DNA of 64,000 nucleotides from positions 8,012,582-8,076,581 of the forward strand of contig OZ004583.1 of the NCBI GenBank assembly GCA_963924555.1, written 5' to 3'. Positions 55,439-64,000 of this stretch are shown here, piece after piece; position 1 is the first letter of the stretch; each line of letters begins with the position of its first letter. The stretch comes from Crambe crambe (lineage: Eukaryota > Porifera > Demospongiae > Poecilosclerida > Crambeidae). Under the pieces are notes generated by a model, which saw nothing but the letters and a program-made list of their open reading frames with translations, was not told the DNA's origin and made no database searches. Made by a program: the position numbers and the translations under genes.

Positions 55439-58400
55439 TCACGTGACTTGCTGAGATGGAAAGTGGGGTCTATCATTTCCAGGGTTACCAGAGCCAGATT
55501 TGCTTGCACGATGAAGAAATGTAGGCTGACCCAAAGGAGGTAGAGAATTCTGACTTCTATTTAGTCCACTTGGAGTCAGAGTTGGCATTGCTCTCTGACC
55601 ATCAGTCCGATATGTAATACCACCAGGAATTGACGATATAGGTGCCCACACTTTATTCTGTGTTAGGGTGGGAAGATGTTGGTGGGCATTAATAGGAGTT
55701 CCCTGCTTTCCAGTTGTCTGAGTCACTTTCTGCACACCGTGTAGTGGTCCACCTATTTGCTGGTAGCCAGCCACACCCCCTGCCCCTCCCATTCCAGGAA
55801 CGGACTTGGAGACTGAAGCATTGGATAAAATCCTACCACTTAGAGCTGTTGACACTTGTGAGGATGATGTACCAGTACTTTGTTGTTGTTGTTGTTGTTG
55901 TTGTTGTTGCATCAGTAGTCTATCCTTCAGGGCTTGGTTCATGGCAGCCTGTTTGTAGAGGAGCTGTAAGCTTGCCAGCTGCACGGAGGCAGGAGTCGGG
56001 GTCTGGGCCGCAGCTGCCGCCGCCAATAGCTGCTGCTGCTGGTTTGAATAGGGACCTATGTATAGTTATGATGGAAGATGATGAAAACTGTCTTAGAAAG
56101 GATATATTTTTGCTCACTAGCTCATGGAACTTCTACCACATATTTAACAGGTTGCACTTAATTTCAGCCCCAAGGCCATAAGCCACAAAGGCCTAAAAAC
56201 CCAATAAGTGGCTGATATTCGGTCACAAATAGACCTTCGAGTTGAGTTTATACACTTACCCCTGAGACCAAAGAGGTTGCTCATGTGAGGGGCCAGAGAG
56301 GTCATCATGGGACGAGGGTGAGGGTTGGGGGAGGAGTGAGTAGACCCGGCAGAGGGGTTGAGGATGTACGACTGATGGGAGTGAGGGTGGAGGCTGTTGA
56401 AGGAGTGGAGTTGAGGGGCAGACGGGGGAAGAGCTTGTGGAGGGTTTGACGATTGAGAAAGAGAGATCATGCCATTGACAAGGTTCTATGAGTGAATGCA
56501 TTAAAATTGAGGAGTAATTTATACAAGAGAAAGAAGGATTTCTAGTTTATTTGATGAACACATTATTAAGGGTCGATTTACAAGTTTATAAGTTAAGTCT
56601 GCCCTAGCAGAATTTGGTCGATTTGATAGTGGAACCTCCCTGTTCTATAATTTGGTGTGCATTAATTGGTGCATATACACTGTACCTTGGAAACTGGTGG
56701 TCTGTGTTCCTCGCTCTCGTCGGTGTCAAGCCCTGGCTCCTTCTTCACTAGAATGTGTCCAAACTCTGGCACCAGACGAACAGGCTTGCTTGTGGGTGTG
56801 GGAGGGATGGAAGTGGGTGTGGTCAGATGAGAAATGGGCGTGGCTGTGCTTGTTTGTACAATGGCTCTTCCTCGCTGAACTGGTTCTGATATAGTGCTGT
56901 GCTGATGACGCTGTGGGGTCAGCAGCGGATTCTCGGAATGGGAAATGGGATTAGTCCCATTTCCAATCTGGAATGGAGATACCACGGTCTCGGTTCCATG
57001 AGGGAAGGCGGATCCTGGATTGGGGCCCAGTCTGATGTTAGATTCCACAGAAGGAGAAACAGAGGTGGCTATTGAAGACTGACTTAACGCGACTGAAGGT
57101 TGGTTCAAGCTAGCCTCACTGTTCATCCGAATCTGGTGAGCAGATGATAAGGAGTTTCCAGTGCTCATTGTAACAGAATTGATTTCTATTCCTGCTTGGG
57201 AGTTAGCGCTGCCCACAGTTTTGGAGGATTTCTTGTGACTGTCCCTTCTAGGTCGTTTTGCTTTCGATTTCTTCCCCGATCTCTCTCTCTTTGACCCTGC
57301 CCTGATACCACCTCTCCCATCTTCAGTCTCCATCCTCTCACCTCCTCTGGCCACACCCACATCAGCAGACGAATCCCTCTCCCTCTCGGCTTCACTGGAG
57401 TCATTAAATGGAGGATACTCAGTTCTAGATTTCTCACTACTTCTAGCCACCGTCTCCCCATTTACGACAGAGATATCCTCACTCCTACGACCTACGAACT
57501 TCAATGGGTCTTCATTATGGAGAAGATTAGTACCATCTGAAGAAAGTCTTTGAGATGGAAATGTGTTTGGAATTGACTGGCCAATACTGTGAATTTTAGG
57601 AGTACTGGATGGTAATGATACTATAAATCCTTGAGCATCGTGTTGTCGAATATTGCTGCTACTACCACTGCTGCTGCTATGGTTCAGGGTCTGGTGCTTG
57701 ATTGGAGTTATGACTGTGTTGACTACTCTGGAATCTGATATGGGAATGAATCCCGTGTGACTGGAATCAGATGTCGGGATGAACTGCGTGTCATTGGTGT
57801 CTGCAGCAGTAGGTGTGGTCAGATGAGGGGTACCCAGCGCTGTTGGCGAGGAAACGGTAGGTGCGTTTGTGGCACCTAAAAGAGAGACTTTGTTGCTAAT
57901 GCTTGTGACGATGGCACTGGCCATCATGGGCGAGGTGACTCCGAAGTTGGGGTCAGAAGGGGTGAGGGGAGGGGGACGGGGGTGAAGGGGGAGTGGGAGG
58001 GTGGAGGGAGGAGGGGGTCGAGCGGTAGTTGTTGTGGTGGAGGAGGAAGAGGAGTTGGCATTACCAGCTGAGCAGGAGAGCAGATTTTGAATCAAATTAC
58101 GGTGACCTGAAATGATAGGGAATGTGAAAACATGGAGGGAGAAGGGAAGGAGGGAGGGGAAAGGAGGGGAGGGGAAGGGGAGAGGAGAAGGGAGGGGAAA
58201 GGAGGGGGAGGGGAAAGGAGGGGAGGGGAAGGGGAGAGGAGAAGGGAGGGGAAAGGAGAGGGAGGGAAAAGGGGAAGGGGAGAGGAGGGGGAGGGGAAGG
58301 GGAGAGGAGGGGGAGGGGAAAGGAGGGGGAGGGGAGGGAAATGGAGGAAAACACTCACTATAATAGTGGCGTTGGCGTTGTCTATTCTTCTGTTCCTCTA

Positions 58401-61400
58401 TTAGTGAGCTGTAACTGTGCTTCCTGCAGGGGGAAGAAAGGGGGAGGGGTGAACATTAAATTTCGAAAACACTAGCTATCTGATAAAACCATATCACTCC
58501 AGCAGTTTGAAGCAAATGCTGACAAGTGGATAGGTAAAAGGGATATCACCATCTTAACACCTAGCTACACTGGGTTTGGTAAAGGGTCACCACTGTAATA
58601 AACTCCATATCAGCAATAACTGAGGCCACACCTACCTGTGCTGCGAAGTACCATATGCCTTAGTTTGCCCACTCAACTTGGCCAGTAGTGTTCTCAAGTT
58701 ATCAGTCTTCCTGCCAAAGATAAGTGACCCTCCAGATGGAGTTCTCCGACAACTCAGTGAACAAGTCTGCAAGAGAGTCATAATTAGGATCATCCAGGCT
58801 ACCACATTTCCTTTTATTTTTGTTTCATTGAAGGACACTGTTGTCTACCACAGTAAGTGTGACAGGTAGTGGTATCTCCAATAAAGGACACTCTAAAAGA
58901 GGACAAACCTCTCACTCTAAGGTACCTTTGTATATACATTCTTTATAAAAAGAACCACCAAAAGAGGACAACCTCTCTAGAAAGGACAAGAAGCTGGGTC
59001 CCAAGTGTGTCCAGTATTCTGAGGTTTTACTATATCACGTATACCTATAATTGCTAGCTAATAAAATCCAGAATCACACAGCAGACAGCTCATGATAAAT
59101 AACACAGCTTTTATGTGACTTACAGCCAGTGGTTGTGGGAAAGTGTATCCCCGATCATCCAATGCCTCCCAAGAAGGGGAGGAGGGACTGCTAGGGGTAT
59201 GGCTAGCTGATTCTCCATGGCGAGAGGTCATCTCTCCACTGTCTCCTCCCAAACTGCAGTAAACAACAGAAAGAGGACAGCAATATCAAAATAAACAAAA
59301 TGTGGAGAAAAAAAAGAAGTGTTAATCACTAGTTTCTCCACCCCATGATATTATGATGCAACCTGCCTGGCCAATATTTCTGGAATAGATAGATAAGCGA
59401 CCTACTTCAGCATAATTACAAAAAGCTTGTACAAACCAGGGTTTCCTTATGCAAGGGGGCAAAATGCCCACCCCCACCCGACCTTATAAAGCTCTAAGTT
59501 ACAGAGAGAGAGAGCCCCTTAGCTAATTAAGTATATTACAAACCCCTTAGCTAAGTGAGGGGGGGAGGGCCGGAGGGGGACAATTTACTGAGAAAGAACT
59601 CCTTACCTAACAGGGGATAAGTGACCTGCTTCAGCACGAAGCTTGTTCAGTTTTTTCATCTTTTTTCTCTTCCTGTGTTCCTCTAGGAGGCTGTCAAAGG
59701 GCTTGCTCCTCCCCCTTACCTCTCTACGCTCACTCACTGAATGCATCTACAATTAAAGAAAGAAGTAATAGATCCAACATGTGATAAGATGACACCAGTC
59801 ACTGTTCAAGCAAGGATAATTTTGAACGGTTCAAAACTCCTTGAGCTTATGAGCGGCATCTATTCAATTATAGTAGATTATATCCTCCAACATTGAGCTC
59901 AGTAGTTTCAGAAATATTTGAACCGTTCTGAAATATCCCGCCATTCGAAATTACCCTTAGGAAGAAAATGTCCAAGTTTTAATTGTGCAAGAATGAATAT
60001 AATGACGTCCTGATTAAGCTTATTTCATGGGTGAATTGTATCAATATAAATGACCTGGGGTTTAAGTCATCAAACACACTGTAGAAGGATATCATCCACC
60101 CATTTTGTGTTACTGTCTCTGGTGCATGTATTTTTGCTGACCTTGCAAGTGAGGGAATGGGTGCAGTGGTCCTCTTCCAACCACACACCACAATGCTTGT
60201 TAGGGTCATAGTCTAAAAAGGGACAAAAATCGGTAAAGGGTTGTCACTGGTGTGTTATATGGTAAAGGGTCATCAGTCAAACAAACCTTTGGAAGCCTTG
60301 CAGTTAGATGAGATGGTAGGCAGGGAACTGGCAGTAAAACCCATCATTGGATCCACCCCATTGGCTGGAGAAATAGCCCCCGGGAGGGAGTTGGTAGGCG
60401 TGGCAGAGGGGGAGTTGGTGCTGAGTGCTTGGGAGGGCTGGCCAAAGGAGTGGGGGGCGTGAGGAGGGACCACTGGACGAAGAGTAGTCCCTTTCATTAG
60501 CTCCGAGTGATAGCATTCTGAAGCAGAGGAAATGAAAATAAGTCAAAGTTTGAAGCTAAAGCGAAAATACTGTTGCATTTTTGCTATTCTAGCTACAGGA
60601 TAGGAGGCTCTACGTATACTGATGCAAGCATTAAAAAAAGAAGACTTTATCCACCCTACCTCCTTAGCCCCTAGGGGATGGGAATGAATGAAACCACCTC
60701 ATACTCATGAGAGAAGATTATGTCGTATGTACCTTTATGTTTGATGAGAGCCTGAGACTTGATGACTCTGTTGCATTTCCGACACACCACCAGAGACAAG
60801 CAGTCGGACACAGGCACCTCTCCATATATAGCCATGTCTGTATGTACAAAACATGTACATGCAAGTAAGAGAAAGAGGGACAAAATATCGCTATGAAATA
60901 AGTGGTGACTTTGGTTCAACCTTGAAGATAACTATTTAATATTGCATAAGTAATTCTTATGGACACCCTAGCCCAAGAGAGGCTCTAGGAAGGTTGTTCT
61001 AGGTATTAGCTTGAAGAAGGACCACAGAAACCTGATCCCCTTATATCCTACATAGGTAATCCATGCAGTTGTGTAAATCATAGAACTCAAGTGTAACCAG
61101 TGATGGACAAAGGTGGCAAATCAGCCTGGAATATTATGCCAGCCTCTATTCATTGGCAGGAAATGGTGAATGCAATTCACACACGTAGCAGACTGCACTG
61201 AAAGGTTGGCTGTCAAGGAGATGTAAGGAGGAGGATACATTCATACAAGTGCAAGGCGGCGCATGTGGAAAATGGGCAGACACAAAGAAGGTGGACCAAG
61301 AAACACAGGAAATAGGCTGACAGGATTTACATAGCTGCAACTTTCTCTTACCCAGGGACATACCCTGTCTGGTGGACCCGGAAATAGGCTAAGGAATCCA

Positions 61401-63594
61401 CATGTTCTTCATTGAATGATCAAGGTTTTACCTGGCAGTTGTAACTATGTAAACTCTCTATTGTGTTTGCAGTAGTGCATGGTACAGAGTTTACATACTA
61501 ACAACTGCAGCAAAGAGGTGAACTCTGCCAACCAACTTGCAAGGACAAAGGTCATCCAATTTAATGCACTGTGTGTTCCAACCTTATCAGTACTAATGGG
61601 TACATTACAGCTTCACTATCATCTTGGAGAGGGATGTACAAAATTTGTGAAAATTCTTCTAAGTCTATTGATCAACCAAAAAGAAGCAGTAATAAGGCTT
61701 TTATTGGTAGGAGAATCGAAACTAGACCTGTCCAACATTGACCAATCTAAGGGGGAAAGATTGCTCATGATGCATAGTCAGGTCATCAAAGCCATACCCA
61801 TGAGCTGAAACACTGTTTGATAAGTTGGTAAGGGGTCATCACTGGATTTGCCAGGTTGGACAGATTTTTTCTACTCAACCTCTCCCATGAAGCAATGTGA
61901 TAAGACTTGATATATTTGGGGGGGGGGGGGAGCATGGGCATGGGTGTGGTATTTGATGATGGGTGACCTCACCTTCTCTACACAAGCGTCCAGCAGTGGG
62001 AGAGAGGGGGTTACGACTGGAATGACGTCTCAACAGAGCTTCTAAAAAAAAAGGAACAAACATTAGTTAGCATGGACATAGTGCTTGGAATAATATTGGC
62101 ACAGAACCTGATGGCATATTCTTGCACTTGACCAGAGACAGGCAAGACACATAAATTTACCAGAAAACTTCCATGTCAGAGTATTATTGCATTATCACTG
62201 ATTGCTTAGCCCTGTCCCTTGATGGAGTACAGATAACTGAAACGTCTAGAATCACCCGAATCTCAAAAGTAAAAATATTAAGATTTCCTTCCCACAGGGT
62301 CAATTCAATGCTAATTAACCAGAGAATCCCCTAATGTGTGAGCAACCAGTACCCTTATCAGCCTTCCATATCCCCGATTACATGAGTCAGCACCTTTACT
62401 CTTTTTTGTGAAAATTTTATAAGAATAGCTAATACAGTTCACTTCCTTCACATCCTTGAAATCATCCCACCTCTAATCCCTTGATGTGAGCAACCATATA
62501 CCCTATCTTAAACATCTTAACGTCCCCAATTACACGAGTCTTTCCTTCACATCCTTGAGATCATCCCATCTCTAATTAATACAATGACCTCTTGACCCAA
62601 CTCAGTACAAGGTTTGCCTATTTTTTGCTGCAATAAACCAATGCACTAAAATTGAATGACTTACAAGGCCAAGGATCATAGCTATGGTCCAGTACTACAG
62701 CTGGGGGGAATCACACTATTAATTTAAAGTGGTACCTATATTGCTTCCAGTTGACTAATTGGACTACATAATATGTAATTCTGAGCCAGTCAAATTGCTT
62801 TGGAATGTGAACTTACCCCACCATCTAGGGATTTCCCCTAAATTGAATGACCAACTCCTGCCACTATTTCATAACCACATGCATAGCACAGGAAGGTCAA
62901 CCCTTTACATCATTTTACAGGAAATGGCCACCCCGAATTACAATGAAACCTTTTTGATCAGACCACTTCTAATGAATGAGACTAACTCTCTATTAGCCAA
63001 GCATTATTCCAACTATTCCCTAAAGAAACCACCTCTAGACTACTACTAAGGCCACACCACCATGTCCCGATAGCACTGATTTCTAAAGAGACCACCAGGC
63101 CACTCCATCGTGTCCCCAACAGAGCTATTTTGACTTCCCAAAAGAGACCACCTCCCTATTAAGGCCACTTACTCTTAGCCCCATAGGTGAGCGCAGTAAC
63201 AAGATACACCATGGTATGTTTGACCAAATCTTGCACTCAACTGGGACCAAATGATAATACTGTTTGTTTATACAAGCCCTAGAATCACACTGGATTTTTC
63301 TAAACAAGCATTCCTGTAACCACATCAAAGGAGAATAACATTCTAATGTGAGGAGAATAAGCCCTCAGAGAACCCTATTAAATGAGTACCATTTAGTTCA
63401 TAATGAAGATAGAATCAGTATGAAGGCTCATCCATACTATTAACACCGTCAACAAAAACAATAATGGTGGGCACTATATAGAATACACTCGTCAAAATGC
63501 CCCCCCAAAATGGAGTTCTAGCATGTAGATCATAGTCTCACTCACCATGGTCTCTTGCGCTCTCTTCGAACGAGTCCCAAGTTCCCCCATCCAT
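55439..63594 (-). CDS. ATXN7: Ataxin-7 (SAGA deubiquitinase-module subunit)
   Basis: Exons: 63546-63594, 61973-62041, 60733-60837, 60287-60517, 60142-60212, 59607-59746, 59124-59253, 58636-58766, 58359-58423, 56686-58106, 56260-56485, 55439-56055. All junctions are GT-AG and phases are consistent, giving 1084 residues (human ATXN7: 892). The start MDGGTWDSFEES resembles the SWNLW-type N-terminus of vertebrate ATXN7. A zinc finger at about 40-82 follows DMAIYGEVP (CRKCNRVI, then HKECYH split by an intron). The SCA7 domain at about 152-200 reads HCGVWLEEDHCTHSLTCKMH then RREVRGRSKPFDSLL, with the CxxxxxCxxH core kept. The rest is low-complexity, with a basic NLS-like stretch and a C-terminal polyQ of 10 pure CAA codons (55880-55909). 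Known role: anchors the Ubp8/USP22 module to SAGA and binds nucleosomes. Confidence 0.93.
58107..58358 (-). repeat. Polypurine minisatellite filling ataxin-7 intron 9
   Basis: From about 58135 to 58345 the plus strand is almost pure purine (GGGGAAAGGAGGGGAGG-type units of about 10-50 bp). On the transcript it is a pyrimidine tract of about 210 nt within a 252-nt intron. Such mirror-like purine tracts can form triplex DNA. Confidence 0.9.
58865..59035 (-). repeat. Dispersed repeat family, copy C
   Basis: The reverse strand reads TGGACACACTTGGGACCCAG, TTGTCCTTTCTAGAGAGGTT, GTATATACAAAGGTACCTTA, GAGAGGTTTGTCCTC, then GTGTCCTTTATTGGAGATAC. It is the most complete copy of the family and lies in an ataxin-7 intron. 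Confidence 0.65.
60838..61972 (-). other. Ataxin-7 intron 2
   Basis: Lies between the exon encoding RRHSSRNPLSP and the zinc-finger exon. No coding signal is recognised. Confidence 0.6.
62042..63545 (-). other. Ataxin-7 intron 1
   Basis: 1.5 kb. It holds several GACCACCTC...ATTAAGGCCAC-type repeats at about 62930-63170, distantly like the dispersed repeat family. No exon is seen. Confidence 0.55.
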
Positions 63595-64000
63595 AAGGCT
63601 TAGAATGTCCTATTCAAAAGCCTTGGGCTTGGGGGGAAAGCGCGCCCAGTCTCAGGAAATCAAATTTGAATTTCGAAGCAGGAATTAACCTCCTAGACTA
63701 TTCCAGGGACTACGCTACATTAGGGCTGTGACTCTAAACTCTAGAAGAAGTCTCGGAAGTAGACCAAAGCTTTGATACCCCTTCTACATCTCGCAATAAG
63801 GCGCCATAATAAAGAACTCTTTCGTCGCCATTTTTATTTCAAAATTACTATTTTAAAATTATTCATTAAACTCGTTTAAAAAGTATCTTCGTATAATTGA
63901 CAAAACAAGCTCCTCCCCACTTTTCTGGAATGCGCGCATAATAATTTTTTTTTGCGTTTTATAGAAAAAAATGCCTGCCACCTTTTTACTGCTCTGCCTC
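63595..64000 (-). promoter_or_regulatory. Ataxin-7 upstream region
   Basis: Expected to contain the promoter and 5' UTR of ataxin-7. GCGCGCCC lies at about 63639 and a GCGCGC at about 63932. No further motif or gene is recognised before the window ends. Confidence 0.4.

Noticed and set aside
58112-58404. Gly-Glu-Lys-rich or Pro-rich frames of 83-90 residues
   Set aside because: They come from the polypurine tract inside an ataxin-7 intron whose flanking exons join in frame.
62759-63049. 96-residue open frame on the plus strand
   Set aside because: It lies in ataxin-7 intron 1, overlaps repeat-like sequence, and shows no recognisable domain or splice context.

Overview
The window looks like nuclear DNA of an early-branching invertebrate animal, most likely a sponge. 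It has spliced genes with GT-AG introns of roughly 50 bp to several kb and clear animal orthologues (an FGD-type RhoGEF, RAD18, SENP8, ataxin-7). It also has a kinase-Kelch fusion, a CARD gene, and abundant microsatellites and minisatellites. The species assignment is inference; the eukaryotic, animal nature follows from the genes.

Layout: 3-2516 (+) is the 3' part of a large receptor-like gene. 3326-22748 (-) is one FGD gene whose 18 coding exons I could join in a single consistent frame (1411 residues). 23260-25341 (-) is an intronless kinase-Kelch gene. 25750-26169 (-) is a CARD gene. 26305-29694 (-) is RAD18. 29874-34097 (-) is a second receptor gene, 34438-35713 (-) a small TSSK/CAMK-like kinase, 35887-39924 (+) a third receptor, and 41297-45490 (+) a fourth. 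45658-47592 (+) is SENP8, and 48231-52373 (-) is a fifth receptor. 52740-55438 holds broken pieces: a PHD-finger remnant and a receptor pseudogene. 55439-63594 (-) is ataxin-7 (12 exons, 1084 residues).

The most unusual content is the receptor family. It has five single-exon-coding members of about 1345-1407 residues plus one pseudogene. Each has a signal peptide, a beta-helix-like ectodomain, a cysteine-rich stalk, about eight membrane segments and a cytoplasmic tail with a shared RA[EK]xxNxY motif. Two members form an inverted duplication around SENP8 that includes a homologous 5' leader exon. Another pair shares 177 identical bases inside an otherwise diverged gene, which points to gene conversion. 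One member shares a 173 bp divergent promoter with a kinase whose DFG motif reads DFE. I do not know a named function for this family. A role in recognition or immunity is a hypothesis only.

The remaining genes are housekeeping or signalling genes: PCNA ubiquitination (RAD18), NEDD8 processing (SENP8), the SAGA deubiquitinase module (ataxin-7) and Rho-family GTPase activation (FGD). Putative NRF1-type palindromes mark several gene starts, and an E2F-like site lies just upstream of RAD18.
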